DNA of 64,000 nucleotides, from positions 3,657,001 to 3,721,000 of the forward strand of contig NZ_CP065915.1 in assembly GCF_016134045.1 (NCBI RefSeq), in the 5' to 3' direction. This document shows positions 10,531-18,926 of the stretch, one piece after another. The translations under genes and the position numbers were made by a program. The first letter of the stretch is position 1, and every line of letters begins with the position of its first letter. Origin of the DNA: Pelagovum pacificum (GTDB lineage Bacteria > Pseudomonadota > Alphaproteobacteria > Rhodobacterales > Rhodobacteraceae). Below the pieces are notes generated by a model. The model had not been told where the DNA came from. It did no database searches and saw only the letters and a program-made list of their open reading frames with translations.

Positions 10531-10842
10531 TCAGTCGAAGAAAGGCGTCATCTGCGCAACGATCACGCTGTTCTCGTCCAGCGCCCGCTGCATCAGCTCG
10601 CGCTCTTCGTCGGGGATGTCGTGGCCTTCGTCCAGCCGCTCTTCCAGCGTGCCGTAGCCGGAAACGTCGAGCGGCGCGAGATCGGCCTGTTTCAGGATCG
10701 CGACCGTCTCACGCACGGCTTCCGCCTCGTCCACGCCGCTCGCGTAGCACATCAGGGCCGCGCCGGTGCTGTCCTTCGGCAGACCGTCGTCGGGTCGGCG
10801 ACCGACCTGAACGAGAAGGGTGTAAACGGATTGCTTGGACAT
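10531..10842 (-). CDS. Small hypothetical protein near dapE
   Basis: A 103-residue protein beginning MSKQSVYTLLVQVGRRPDDG. The ATG at 10842 is chosen because the frame upstream lacks sensible sequence. It is soluble and acidic (ERLDEGHDIPDEERELMQRA), with no signal peptide or membrane segment, and ends MTPFFD. I do not recognise the family. The mixed alpha/beta pattern and Cys in ALMCYASG give no clear functional clue. It lies on the same strand as dapE, 167 bases upstream of it, a gap that contains only GC-rich short repeats. Confidence 0.7.
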   Translation of the reverse strand: MSKQSVYTLLVQVGRRPDDGLPKDSTGAALMCYASGVDEAEAVRETVAILKQADLAPLDVSGYGTLEERLDEGHDIPDEERELMQRALDENSVIVAQMTPFFD

Positions 10843-10909
10843 CGGACGGCTCCGGCTTCTGATCCGGCTATCCGTTTCCCAGCAAGACCGGCCCGTCAAG
10901 CCCGGCGTG

Positions 10910-11149
10910 TCACGCGCCGAGGCGCCGGACACTCCAGATCAGGGCAGCGGCGCCCAGGGCCGCGATGATTATCTTGAGGAGGTAGGCACTGTCCGCGGGC
11001 ACTCCGAAAACGCGCAGCAGCGCGCAGCAGACAAGGCCGGCCATGATGCCGAGGACGGTGTTGAGAACTGTTTCTGACCGGTCTCCGGTCACGAGGCTGG
11101 TAAACCATCCGACGGCGCCGCCGGCGATAATCGCGAGAATCGGGCCCAT
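10910..11149 (-). CDS. GlsB/YeaQ/YmgE-family small membrane protein
   Basis: A 79-residue protein with three hydrophobic segments, starting MGPILAIIAGGAVGWFTSLV. The glycine-rich first helix and the TVLNTVLGIMAGL second segment match the transglycosylase-associated/GlsB stress-response family of inner-membrane proteins, whose exact function is unsettled. It lies downstream of a close paralogue at 11244 on the same strand, but a strong terminator separates the two. It is more diverged than its neighbour. Confidence 0.75.
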   Translation of the reverse strand: MGPILAIIAGGAVGWFTSLVTGDRSETVLNTVLGIMAGLVCCALLRVFGVPADSAYLLKIIIAALGAAALIWSVRRLGA

Positions 11150-11169
11150 TTTGTTCCCCCTCGGGGATT

Positions 11170-11209
11170 ATAAACAGAAAAGCCCGCCACCCGTGCAAGG
11201 TGGCGGGCT
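11170..11209 (-). terminator. Rho-independent terminator
   Basis: A perfect 11-bp stem (AGCCCGCCACC and GGTGGCGGGCT) with a 7-base loop at 11181-11209 is followed on the minus strand by TTTTCTGTTTAT. It should end transcription of the GlsB-like gene at 11244-11498 before the second paralogue. Confidence 0.85.
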
Positions 11210-11243
11210 GAATTGTCGTCACGCGGTGTCCGCGTGTCTCGCG

Positions 11244-11498
11244 TCAGGTCGAGCGTCGCAGCATTCGACCGATCCAGATCAGCAGACATGCACCGATGAA
11301 GCCGATGATGAGCTGCCCGAGCCAGCCGCCGAGCGTTTCGCCGACGATGGCCATGAGAATGGCGTTGAGGATCAGCGCGCCGCCGATGCCGAGGATGATG
11401 TTCATGAGAAGGCCCATGTGGGACTTCATGAACTGTTCCGCGAGCCACCCGGCGATGGCGCCGATGATAATGGCCGCAAGCCAGCCGATACCTGTCAT
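11244..11498 (-). CDS. GlsB/YeaQ/YmgE-family small membrane protein
   Basis: An 84-residue hydrophobic protein, MTGIGWLAAIIIGAIAGWLA then a short polar FMKSHMG turn, LLMNIILGIGGALILNAIL and a third helix, ending in basic RMLRRST. This is the standard GlsB/YeaQ arrangement (general-stress or transglycosylase-associated protein). It is the closer family match of the tandem pair and ends at a clear rho-independent terminator, so it is likely a single-gene unit between dapD and dapE. Confidence 0.85.
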   Translation of the reverse strand: MTGIGWLAAIIIGAIAGWLAEQFMKSHMGLLMNIILGIGGALILNAILMAIVGETLGGWLGQLIIGFIGACLLIWIGRMLRRST

Positions 11499-11603
11499 GA
11501 TTTCCGTCCTTTATTGTCGGGTACCGGACATTCGTCCGGCGTCTGGATCCTTAACGACAAAAGGACGCAGCGGTTCCCGAAGGTCAGCACCGGAAATCGG
11601 ACA

Positions 11604-12428
11604 TCAGTCGCGCAGCAGCTCGTTGATCCCGGTCTTGGAGCGGGTTTTCTCGTCCACGCGCTTCACGATCACGGCGCAGTAGAGGTTCACTCCGTTCTTG
11701 GACGGCATGGAGCCGGAGACCACCACGGAATAGGGCGGCACTTCGCCATACATGACCTCTCCCGTCTCACGGTCGACGATCTTGGTGGACTGGCCGATGT
11801 AGACTCCCATGCCGAGGACGGAGCCCTCGCGCACGATCACCCCCTCGACCACTTCCGAGCGCGCGCCGATGAAGCAGTTGTCCTCGATGATCGTCGGGCC
11901 GGCCTGCATCGGTTCGAGCACGCCGCCGATCCCGACGCCGCCGGACAGGTGTACGCCCTTGCCGATCTGGGCACAGGAGCCGACCGTTGCCCAGGTGTCG
12001 ACCATCGTGCCCTCGTCGACATAGGCGCCGAGGTTCACGAAGGACGGCATCAGCACCACGCCGGGCGCGATGTAGGCGGACTTGCGCACGACGCAGTTCG
12101 GCACGGCACGGAAGCCGGCGGCACGCCAGGCGTTCTCGCCCCAGCCGGCGAACTTGCTGTCTACCTTGTCCCACCAGCCGCCACCCTGCGGACCGCCGTG
12201 CTGGATTTCCATGTCCTTGATGCGGAAGCCGAGCAATACAGCCTTCTTCGCCCACTGGTTCACGTGCCAGTCGTCGCCACGCTTCTCCGCGACGCGAAGC
12301 TGGCCGCTGTCGAGCGCGTTGAGCGTGTCCTCGATCGCTTCGCGCACCTCACCACCAGTGGAGGGAGTGATTTCGGCGCGGTTCTCCCACGCGGACCCGA
12401 TGGCGGTTTCGAGCTGTTCGTTGGACAT
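11604..12428 (-). CDS. dapD: Tetrahydrodipicolinate N-succinyltransferase
   Basis: A 274-residue left-handed beta-helix acyltransferase that adds succinate from succinyl-CoA to tetrahydrodipicolinate in lysine/mDAP synthesis. Hexapeptide-type repeats run through the middle ([49 protein letters not shown]), and the family's N-terminal helical domain is present. The length is normal. The ATG at 12428 is divergent from the small secreted protein at 12604. With dapE downstream it gives two steps of the succinylase branch in one locus. Confidence 0.96.
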   Translation of the reverse strand: MSNEQLETAIGSAWENRAEITPSTGGEVREAIEDTLNALDSGQLRVAEKRGDDWHVNQWAKKAVLLGFRIKDMEIQHGGPQGGGWWDKVDSKFAGWGENAWRAAGFRAVPNCVVRKSAYIAPGVVLMPSFVNLGAYVDEGTMVDTWATVGSCAQIGKGVHLSGGVGIGGVLEPMQAGPTIIEDNCFIGARSEVVEGVIVREGSVLGMGVYIGQSTKIVDRETGEVMYGEVPPYSVVVSGSMPSKNGVNLYCAVIVKRVDEKTRSKTGINELLRD

Positions 12429-12576
12429 GTGATACTCCTCGGCGTTCGGTCAGGGGGCTTTTGCCCATTTTGGCCGGAGCGCGCAATCCGAAGAACCTTT
12501 CGACAAATTCTCGGTAAGGGCCATGGCTCCGCCGTGTTTGGCCCCCACGGGAGACCGGCAGGGCAGGTTTCGTCTG

Positions 12577-12592
12577 CGGTATCGAGATACCG
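12577..12592. promoter_or_regulatory. Short perfect palindrome before small secreted protein
   Basis: CGGTATC and GATACCG are separated by two bases, ending 11 bases before the ATG at 12604. It could be an operator or a small 5' UTR hairpin next to the ribosome binding site. No known consensus is matched. Confidence 0.35.
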
Positions 12593-12603
12593 GGAGACAC
12601 GAA

Positions 12604-12891
12604 ATGAGACGAACCGCCACTTTCGCACTGGCCGCCCTGCTGACGATCCTGCCACTAGCGGGTCCGGCGGTCGCACAATCCCTGCGCCAGCCGGTCGGCG
12701 GCGCCGTGCGGCAGGGCCCGCCAATGAGCTACGGCGCGCGCTACTGGACCGACCCCGCGACGGGCTGCTCCTACTCGCGCGCGCAGGCGCCGGGCTACGC
12801 GCCGACGTGGCACCTGATCATCAACGGCACCGAAATCGGCCTGACCGATGCGCACCGCGGGTGCCCGGGGATGCTGGTCTCCGGCGGGTAG
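12604..12891 (+). CDS. Small secreted hypothetical protein
   Basis: A 95-residue protein with a Sec signal (MRRTATFALAALLTILPLAG then AVAQ) and a short mature domain of about 70 residues. Two cysteines (in TGCSYSR and HRGCPG) could form a disulphide. The ATG at 12604 is preceded by GGGAGA and starts directly with the signal peptide, so the longer open frame upstream is rejected. It is divergent from dapD. The mature sequence YWTDPATGCSYSRAQAPGYA suggests a compact periplasmic protein. No function is recognised. Confidence 0.75.
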   Translation: MRRTATFALAALLTILPLAGPAVAQSLRQPVGGAVRQGPPMSYGARYWTDPATGCSYSRAQAPGYAPTWHLIINGTEIGLTDAHRGCPGMLVSGG

Positions 12892-12894
12892 GCG

Positions 12895-13845
12895 TCAGCC
12901 GAAGGGACCGGGCGCCGGGTTCGCGCCACAGACGATGACGGCGAGCCGTTCGCCGGAGGCGGGCGTGTAGGCGCCGGACATGATCGCAGCGAGTGCGGCG
13001 GCGGCGGCGGGTTCCACCCACTGTCGCAGCCCGCTCCAGAGTGCGACCTGCGCGTCCGCGATCGCGTCGTCCGGCACCAGCAGGCTGTCGATCTTCCGGC
13101 TGGAGGCGAGGTCGTAGCAGATCGACCCGATCCGCCGCGCGCCCAGCGCATTCGCGGCGATGCCGCTGACCTCGACATCAACGGGGCCGCCGGCCTCGAG
13201 CGCAGCGTTGAGCGTCGGCGCGGTCTCGGGCTCGACAGCGATGATCTTGCGGCTGTCGCCGAACCACGACATCGCGCCGGAGATCAGGCCGCCACCGCCC
13301 ACGGCGACCAGCACCGTATCGCAGTCGAGGCCCTGATCTTCCCACTCGGCGAAGGCGGTGCCCTGCCCTTCCACCGTCCGGAAGCCATCGTAGGCGTGGA
13401 TCTGCATCGCGCCGGTCCTGGCCTCATGCTCCAGCGCGGCCTCGAGCGCGTTGGCGTAGGCACCGGGCACGACGGTCAGGTCCGCGCCGGTCGACTGAAT
13501 GACGCCGATCTTCGACGGGCCCGCCATCTCTGGCACGAAGATTTTGGCGGGGATATCCAGTCGCGTCGCGGCCAGCGCGACGGCGGCGCCGTGGTTGCCG
13601 CCTGACGCCGCGACGACCCCGGCCTCCGGCACATCGGCGGACAGCAGGGAGTTGAACGCGCCGCGCACCTTGAAGGAGCCGCTTTTCTGCATGTGCTCCA
13701 GCTTCAGGGAAAGCGGCACCCCCGGCACGGCCTCAGTCGTCTCGATAACGGGCGTGCGGTGGATGTAGGGCCGGATGCGGTCCCAAGCTTCGCCGATCTG
13801 CGCCGAGTCCGGTGCCTGTGCCATGTGTCTCACCTCGTTGGACAA
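12895..13845 (-). CDS. Threonine/serine dehydratase-like PLP enzyme
   Basis: A 316-residue fold-type II PLP enzyme. The PLP lysine is in KSGSFKVRGAFN, the phosphate-binding or substrate loop is ASGGNHGAAVA, and the glycine-rich phosphate cradle is VAVGGGGLISG. It lacks the C-terminal ACT-like regulatory domain of biosynthetic IlvA, so a catabolic threonine/serine dehydratase or a racemase-type relative is likely. The start at 13845 gives MSNEVRH; the ATG at 13824 (MAQAPDSAQ) is an equal alternative. It is convergent with the small secreted protein and divergent from the LOG-family gene. Confidence 0.88.
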   Translation of the reverse strand: MSNEVRHMAQAPDSAQIGEAWDRIRPYIHRTPVIETTEAVPGVPLSLKLEHMQKSGSFKVRGAFNSLLSADVPEAGVVAASGGNHGAAVALAATRLDIPAKIFVPEMAGPSKIGVIQSTGADLTVVPGAYANALEAALEHEARTGAMQIHAYDGFRTVEGQGTAFAEWEDQGLDCDTVLVAVGGGGLISGAMSWFGDSRKIIAVEPETAPTLNAALEAGGPVDVEVSGIAANALGARRIGSICYDLASSRKIDSLLVPDDAIADAQVALWSGLRQWVEPAAAAALAAIMSGAYTPASGERLAVIVCGANPAPGPFG

Positions 13846-13894
13846 CTTGCGCGGAGCCTGCCATCAAAAGCGCCACGGGAACAAGGAGCCGCCC

Positions 13895-14746
13895 ATGACC
13901 GACCGACGCCTCGGCCGACCCTTTCGCAACAGCCGCCAGGACCGCGTCGCGGCCGAACAGAAGCCGAGCATTCCGCAAACGGAATCGCCGACCTACCGGC
14001 TCGCCTTCGACGATCCCGACTTCATGCTGCGCGAGGATCTGCGCCCGGTCCGGCTGCAGCTGGAGCTTCTGAAGCCCGAACTCGCGATGAACGAAGCCGG
14101 CGTCGAAAGCACCGTCGTGCTGTTTGGTGGCGCGCGCATCCCCTCGCCCGACAAGAAGGACACCGCCCGGACCGAGACGCTGGCGAACCTGTCGGAACAC
14201 TATGCCGAGGCCCGCAAGTTCGCCCGGATCGTGACCGAGCGGTCGATGAAGAACGGCGGCACGGAAGAAGTCATCGTCACCGGCGGCGGCCCCGGCGTGA
14301 TGGAGGCCGGCAACCGGGGCGCGGCGGATGCCGGCGGGCGGTCCATCGGGCTCAACATCGTGCTGCCGCACGAGCAGCACCCGAACGAGTACGTCTCGCC
14401 CGAGCTGTGCTTCAACTTCCACTACTTCGCGATCCGCAAGATGCATTTCCTGATGCGCGCCTGCGCGATCTGCGTGTTTCCCGGTGGCTTCGGGACGCTC
14501 GACGAGATGTTCGAGGCGCTGACGCTGATCCAGACCGGCCGGATGCAGAAGGTGCCGTTCCTGCTGTTCGGACGCGACTTCTGGACGACCATCGTCAACT
14601 GGGACGCGCTGAAGGAGGCCGGCACGATCTCTCCCGCTGACCTCGACCTGTTCCGCTTCGTCGAGACCGCGGAAGAGGCGCTGGAGGCGATCGACACCTG
14701 GGAGGGCGCCGGCGAGCGTCGGCAGGTCATCCCGGGACGCGAATGA
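13895..14746 (+). CDS. LOG-family (TIGR00730-type) Rossmann-fold protein
   Basis: A 283-residue protein with the lysine-decarboxylase-like/LOG motifs GGGPGVMEAGNRGA near residue 129 and FPGGFGTLDEMFE near residue 194. These define cytokinin riboside 5'-monophosphate phosphoribohydrolases and related nucleotide hydrolases (PpnN-like). It has an N-terminal extension of about 70 residues compared with short LOG proteins. The start at 13895 follows AAGGAG with good spacing. It overlaps the gluconokinase start by four bases (ATGA). Confidence 0.88.
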   Translation: MTDRRLGRPFRNSRQDRVAAEQKPSIPQTESPTYRLAFDDPDFMLREDLRPVRLQLELLKPELAMNEAGVESTVVLFGGARIPSPDKKDTARTETLANLSEHYAEARKFARIVTERSMKNGGTEEVIVTGGGPGVMEAGNRGAADAGGRSIGLNIVLPHEQHPNEYVSPELCFNFHYFAIRKMHFLMRACAICVFPGGFGTLDEMFEALTLIQTGRMQKVPFLLFGRDFWTTIVNWDALKEAGTISPADLDLFRFVETAEEALEAIDTWEGAGERRQVIPGRE

Positions 14747-15246
14747 TGCAGCGCGCCGTACTGGTCATGGGCACCGCCGGTTCCGGCAAGTCGACGCTTG
14801 GCGAACTGCTGGCCGACGGGCTGGGGGCGACGTTCCTGGAAGGGGACTCCTTTCATCCGAAAGAGAACGTGGATCACATGGCCAAGGGCCTGCCGCTGAC
14901 GGACGAGATGCGCTGGCCGTGGCTCGACAGGCTCGGCAGTGCCGCGGCGGAGGTTCGCGAGACGGGCCCAGTGGTCCTGGCGTGCTCCGCGCTGAAGCGG
15001 GTCTACCGCGACCGGCTGCGCGACAACTTGCCGGGCTTGGTCACAGTCTATCCCGAGGCCCCGAAGGAACTGGTGGCGGAGCGCATGGGCAATCGTAAGG
15101 GGCACTTCATGCCGCTGTCTCTTCTCGACAGCCAGTTCGCCACGCTCGAGGTGCCCGGCGGTGACGAGGACGTGCTGGTGGTGTCCGCGCGGCAGACTCC
15201 GCCGGAGATGGCGGACGAGGTTCTGGCGAGACTGCTGGGCAGCTGA
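14743..15246 (+). CDS. gntK: Gluconokinase
   Basis: A 167-residue P-loop kinase that phosphorylates D-gluconate to 6-phosphogluconate. The P-loop is VMGTAGSGKST at about residues 8-18. GDSFHPKENVDHMAKGLPLT is the gluconate-binding signature of the family, followed by ACSALKRVYRDRLR. The length is normal. Its ATG overlaps the stop of the LOG-family gene. No gluconate transporter or dehydratase is adjacent, so it may serve the sugar-oxidation products made by nearby dehydrogenases; that link is inference. Confidence 0.93.
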   Translation: MMQRAVLVMGTAGSGKSTLGELLADGLGATFLEGDSFHPKENVDHMAKGLPLTDEMRWPWLDRLGSAAAEVRETGPVVLACSALKRVYRDRLRDNLPGLVTVYPEAPKELVAERMGNRKGHFMPLSLLDSQFATLEVPGGDEDVLVVSARQTPPEMADEVLARLLGS

Positions 15247-15290
15247 CCGTTACCCGTCAAACCACCTCTATCAGACATTCGTAGCGCACG

Positions 15291-15325
15291 ATTAAGCCGT
15301 CCGAGGTCCACGCGGACGGCTTAAT
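15291..15325. terminator. Long perfect hairpin between convergent genes
   Basis: ATTAAGCCGTCCG and its exact complement flank a 9-base loop, giving a 13-bp stem between gluconokinase (+) and the Gfo/Idh gene (-). No T-tract follows on either strand. It may still act as a bidirectional terminator or be a repeated element. A second small stem (TCCCGAC/GTCGGGA) is at 15460-15477. The remaining spacer (15247-15524) shows no convincing gene. Confidence 0.5.
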
Positions 15326-15524
15326 CACTACTGGATTAGGCAGAGAACCAGCCAGCTTTGAACCGCATCCGCGCGGAACCAAGCCGAAGGCGCCGCGCGA
15401 GTGTCGGCCCGTTCCGGTCCGGCGCTCACTCGGCTGATGGCTGAGTTGATGGAGGGGTATCCCGACTGACGTCGGGAGCGGTATGCCCGACCCCGCACCG
15501 TGACGGCGGGGGCCGGAACGTTTG

Positions 15525-16643
15525 TCAGCGAGACACCCAGGTGCCGCCGTTCTTGCTGGACTCGATGCAGGCCTCGATGAACCAGATGCCTTCCATCCCG
15601 GCGTCGATGCCCGGCAGAAGCGCACCATCGGACTTGCCCTGAATCAGATCGGCGGCGTCCGTGTAGACGTTGGCAAAGCCTTCGAGGTAGCCCTCCGGAT
15701 GGCCCGGCGGAATGCGCGTCCAATCACCTGCACCGCCGCCGAGACCGGCGCCGCCACGGGTGATGATCTGCTTTGGCTCACCGAATTTGGTAAAGGTCAT
15801 CCGGTTCGGATTCTCCTGCGCCCATTCGATGCCGCCCGTCTCACCGTAGACCCGCAGGGTGAGGCTGTTCTCGGAACCGACCGCCACTTGCGAGCACCAC
15901 AGCATCCCTTTGGCGCCACCCGACAGACGCAGCAGAACGTGCGCGTTGTCATCGACCTGGCGACCGTCGACGAAACTGTCGAGATCGGCCAGCAGCGCCT
16001 CGGGGCTCAGCCCGCTCACGAACGTGGCGAGGTTCAGCGCGTGGGTTCCGATGTCGCCGATCGCGCCGCCGCCGCCCGAGCGCGCCGGATCGGTGCGCCA
16101 CGCAGCCTGCTTGTTGTCGGGATCGGGGACGTCGGCCATCCAGTCCTGCGCATACTCGGCCTGGATCAGGCGAATCTTGCCGAGATCACCGTTGGCGATC
16201 ATCTGCCGCGCCTGCCGGATCAGCGGGTAGCCCGTGTAGTTGTGCGTCAGGATGAATTTCGCGGACGACTTCTCGATCGCCGCCTTCATCTTGGCGGCCT
16301 CTTCCGAGTTCACCGTGAGGGGCTTGTCGCAGATCACGTTGATCCCGGCCTCGAGAAACGCGATGGCCGGACCAGCATGCATGTGGTTCGGCGTCACGAT
16401 GGACACGGCGTCGATCCCGTCGTCGCGGGCTGCTTCGGCCTTGGCCATTTCCTCGTAGGTGCCATAGGCGCGGTCGTCGGCGACGCCGAGCTCCTTCGCG
16501 CTGGCCTTCGACTTCTCCGGGGTGGAGCTGAACGCCCCAGCCACCAGTTCGAAGCGGTCGTCGATGCGGCTGGCGATTCGGTGCACGGCGCCGATGAAGG
16601 CGCCCTGGCCGCCGCCGACCATTCCAAGTTTCACACGGTTCAT
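15525..16643 (-). CDS. Gfo/Idh/MocA-family oxidoreductase
   Basis: A 372-residue NAD(P)-dependent sugar or inositol dehydrogenase-type protein. The N-terminal Rossmann motif is VGGGQGAFIGAVHR. The conserved CDKPLTVNSEEAA contains the EKP-like Lys-Pro motif, and GGAIGDIGTHALNLA holds the catalytic His region. It is the last gene of a minus-strand unit LacI, isomerase, dehydrogenase, with a 4-base overlap with the isomerase. A closely similar function is encoded again at 26552 in the divergent operon. The exact substrate is not deducible. Confidence 0.9.
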   Translation of the reverse strand: MNRVKLGMVGGGQGAFIGAVHRIASRIDDRFELVAGAFSSTPEKSKASAKELGVADDRAYGTYEEMAKAEAARDDGIDAVSIVTPNHMHAGPAIAFLEAGINVICDKPLTVNSEEAAKMKAAIEKSSAKFILTHNYTGYPLIRQARQMIANGDLGKIRLIQAEYAQDWMADVPDPDNKQAAWRTDPARSGGGGAIGDIGTHALNLATFVSGLSPEALLADLDSFVDGRQVDDNAHVLLRLSGGAKGMLWCSQVAVGSENSLTLRVYGETGGIEWAQENPNRMTFTKFGEPKQIITRGGAGLGGGAGDWTRIPPGHPEGYLEGFANVYTDAADLIQGKSDGALLPGIDAGMEGIWFIEACIESSKNGGTWVSR

Positions 16644-17695
16644 AGTCCCAGCATTCCCTTGATCTGTGCTTCGTCGCGCTCACCGCCGGCGAAATCGTCG
16701 AACGCCCGCGCGGGCGCCTCGATCAGGTGGCTGGCGATGAAGGGTGCGCCCTCGGCTGCGCCCTGTTCGGCGGACTTGATGCAGCATTCCCATTCCAGAA
16801 CGGCCCAGCTGTCGTAGCCGTACTGCGTCAGCTTCGAGAAGATCGCGCTGAAGTCGACCTGGCCGTCGCCGAGCGACCGGAACCGGCCGGCGCGCTGTGT
16901 CCAGCCCTGGAAACCAGAGTAGACGCCCTGACGACCGTCCGGATTGAACTCGGCGTCCTTCACGTGGAACGCGTTGATGCGCTCGTGGTAGATGTCGATG
17001 AAGGCGAGGTAGTCGAGCTGCTGCAGGATGAAGTGGCTCGGATCGTAGTTGATCATGCAGGCTTTGTGGTTGTCCACGCGCTCGAGCAGCATCTCGAAGG
17101 TGGCGCCGTCGAACAGGTCCTCACCGGGGTGCAGTTCGAAGCCGATGTCCTGCCCGTGCTCTTCGTAATGGTCGAAGATCGGACGCCAGCGGCGGGCGAG
17201 CTCGTCGAACGCCTCGTCGATCAGCCCCGGCGGACGCTGCGGCCACGGGTAGAGGAACGGCCACGCCAGCGCGCCCGAGAAGGACACCGTGTGGCTGAGG
17301 CCGAGGTTCTTCGACGCGACGGCGCATTTCTTCAGCTGATCGACCGCCCATTCCTGACGGGCCTTCGGGTTGCCGTGCACCTTGGCCGGCGCGAAGGCGT
17401 CGAAAGCGGTGTCATAGACCGGGTTCGAGGCGATGAGCTGACCCTGAAGGTGAGTCGACAGCTCGGTGATCTCGACACCGTTGCCTTCGCAGATGCCCTT
17501 CACCTCGTCGCAGTAGTCCTTGCTCTCCGCGGCCTTGTCGAGGTCGAACAGCGACCCGACGAAGGTCGGGATCTGAACGCCCTTGTAGCCCAGGCCGGCG
17601 GCCCACTTGGTGATGTTGTCGAGCGAGTCGTAGGGGGCCTCGTCCCCGGCAAACTGAGCCAGGAAAAGGGCGGGACCCTTGATTTGCGTCGCCAT
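16640..17695 (-). CDS. Sugar phosphate isomerase/epimerase-family TIM barrel
   Basis: A 351-residue xylose-isomerase-like TIM-barrel protein (AP endonuclease 2 family fold). Metal-binding positions are seen in GFELHPGEDLFDG (Glu), CMINYDPSHFILQ (Asp, His), NAFHVKDAEF and VLEWECCIKS (the final Glu). MATQIKGPALFLAQF is taken as the N-terminus because GGGAGG is about 7 bases upstream of that ATG; the MRMAT start six bases earlier is less well placed. It is coupled to the downstream Gfo/Idh gene. The pair probably processes keto-sugars or inositols. Confidence 0.88.
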   Translation of the reverse strand: MATQIKGPALFLAQFAGDEAPYDSLDNITKWAAGLGYKGVQIPTFVGSLFDLDKAAESKDYCDEVKGICEGNGVEITELSTHLQGQLIASNPVYDTAFDAFAPAKVHGNPKARQEWAVDQLKKCAVASKNLGLSHTVSFSGALAWPFLYPWPQRPPGLIDEAFDELARRWRPIFDHYEEHGQDIGFELHPGEDLFDGATFEMLLERVDNHKACMINYDPSHFILQQLDYLAFIDIYHERINAFHVKDAEFNPDGRQGVYSGFQGWTQRAGRFRSLGDGQVDFSAIFSKLTQYGYDSWAVLEWECCIKSAEQGAAEGAPFIASHLIEAPARAFDDFAGGERDEAQIKGMLGL

Positions 17696-17738
17696 GCGCA
17701 TTCCTCCCTTGTAAACGTTTTCGGTCCGCACCCTCGCC

Positions 17739-18758
17739 CTAACCGCTTGGGATGTCGAGACCCTGCATCGGCGGCTCTTCGGGATGAAGAATCGCCTGGA
17801 GAACGGCTCGGGCGAGAAACGCCCCTGCCATCGTGACGTTCTCGGACACGGCGATGATCCGTGGCCGGAACAGCGTGAGGATCGGCAGTGATTCCTTGCC
17901 GACCACATCGACTTCGATACCGAGTTCACGGCCTTCCGCCTCGAGCGCGGCAACCGCGACCATCGCGCCGGAGGCGCTCGACGAGATGATCGCGTCCGTG
18001 TTCGGCGCGATCGCGAGGTGCTCATGTACCGCGCTTTGGATGACGTCGTGCGGGCTGTTTGTTGTTGCGCCGTCGATCACCCGGACCGTCGCGCCGGCGG
18101 GCTCCGCGATGTCACGGGTGCCGCTGACGATATGCTGAGCGTAGGTCTGGTCTAGCGGCGGAGCGAGGACAGCGATGTTGCGGCGCCCCCGCTCCAGCAG
18201 CTTGCGCGTACCGATTCGACCGTAGGCGAGGTTATCGAAATCGAAGTAGGGATGCGCGTTCGGCGTCTCGGTCCGGCCGTGCGTCGCGAACGGGAAGGCA
18301 CGGTCCCTGAGATACTGAACGCGCGGGTCCCTCGGCTGAATCTGGTTGAGGATGATCCCGTCGGCGAGGCCGTTCTCGACCACGTGACGCACCGGCTTCA
18401 TCGGGTCGTCCTCGGGGAAATAGGGCGTGACGTTGAGGTGAAAGGGCGTCTCGCGGAGCGCCCCGGCGATGGATGAGATCATCCGCGCGGTGTGATTCAT
18501 GATCTCGTGTTCGGTCGAGATGATGAGCGAGATGACCTGTGTCCGCCCGGTTCGAAGTCGGACACCTGCCCGATTCGGAACGTAGCCGATCTTGTCGGCG
18601 ACCTCGCGGACAAGCTTCTTTGTCTGCATCCCGATATCGGGTGCATCGTTGAGCGCGCGACTCACCGTGGGCACGGCGAGGCCGGTCAGTTCGGCGATGG
18701 TCTTCAGTGTCGGCTTCGCCGTCACACCATCGACACCCGACAGCTTTGTCGTCTTCAA
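17739..18758 (-). CDS. LacI-family transcriptional regulator
   Basis: A 339-residue regulator. The LacI helix-turn-helix and hinge are read as TLKTIAELTGLAVPTVSRAL followed by DKIGYVPNRAGVRLRTGRT, and a periplasmic-binding-fold ligand domain follows. It starts the minus-strand unit with the isomerase and Gfo/Idh genes, 43 bases apart, and is divergent from the ABC/GH2 operon. A perfect inverted repeat in the shared spacer is the likely operator, so it probably represses the sugar operon until an inducer is bound. Confidence 0.93.
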   Translation of the reverse strand: MKTTKLSGVDGVTAKPTLKTIAELTGLAVPTVSRALNDAPDIGMQTKKLVREVADKIGYVPNRAGVRLRTGRTQVISLIISTEHEIMNHTARMISSIAGALRETPFHLNVTPYFPEDDPMKPVRHVVENGLADGIILNQIQPRDPRVQYLRDRAFPFATHGRTETPNAHPYFDFDNLAYGRIGTRKLLERGRRNIAVLAPPLDQTYAQHIVSGTRDIAEPAGATVRVIDGATTNSPHDVIQSAVHEHLAIAPNTDAIISSSASGAMVAVAALEAEGRELGIEVDVVGKESLPILTLFRPRIIAVSENVTMAGAFLARAVLQAILHPEEPPMQGLDIPSG

Positions 18759-18860
18759 TTTGACTCACTTGCCCGAAGCGTTCAGGCGCCCCGGACCTCC
18801 TCCCTCAAGCCCCCGCGTTCAAATGTTCCGGAAACCCGGTCCGTGGAGACAGAAAAAATC

Positions 18861-18888
18861 TTGTCAGTCATTTCTAAATCGTTATAGC
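18861..18888 (+). promoter_or_regulatory. Candidate promoter of the sugar ABC/GH2 operon
   Basis: TTGTCA at 18861-18866 and TATAGC at 18883-18888, separated by 16 bases, form a plausible sigma-70-type promoter. The -10 box lies inside the LacI inverted repeat described separately. A good ribosome binding site (GGGAGGAG) precedes the GTG start at 18927. Confidence 0.5.
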
Positions 18889-18908
18889 GTCGCCGACAAC
18901 GATTTAGA
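18873..18908. promoter_or_regulatory. Probable LacI-family operator (11-bp perfect inverted repeat)
   Basis: TCTAAATCGTT and AACGATTTAGA are perfect complements separated by 14 bases. Each arm contains AATCGTTA or a near relative, one mismatch from the AAnCGnTT core common in LacI-family operators. The spacing of two cores on one DNA face, next to the divergent LacI gene and overlapping the -10 region, fits a repressor site. Confidence 0.65.
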
Positions 18909-18926
18909 GCCAGGGAGGAGTAAATC

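Noticed and set aside
10236-10862. A 208-codon plus-strand ORF between dapE and the small hypothetical protein
   Set aside because: It is Arg/Ser/Pro-rich, antisense to two minus-strand genes, and without homologous-looking motifs.
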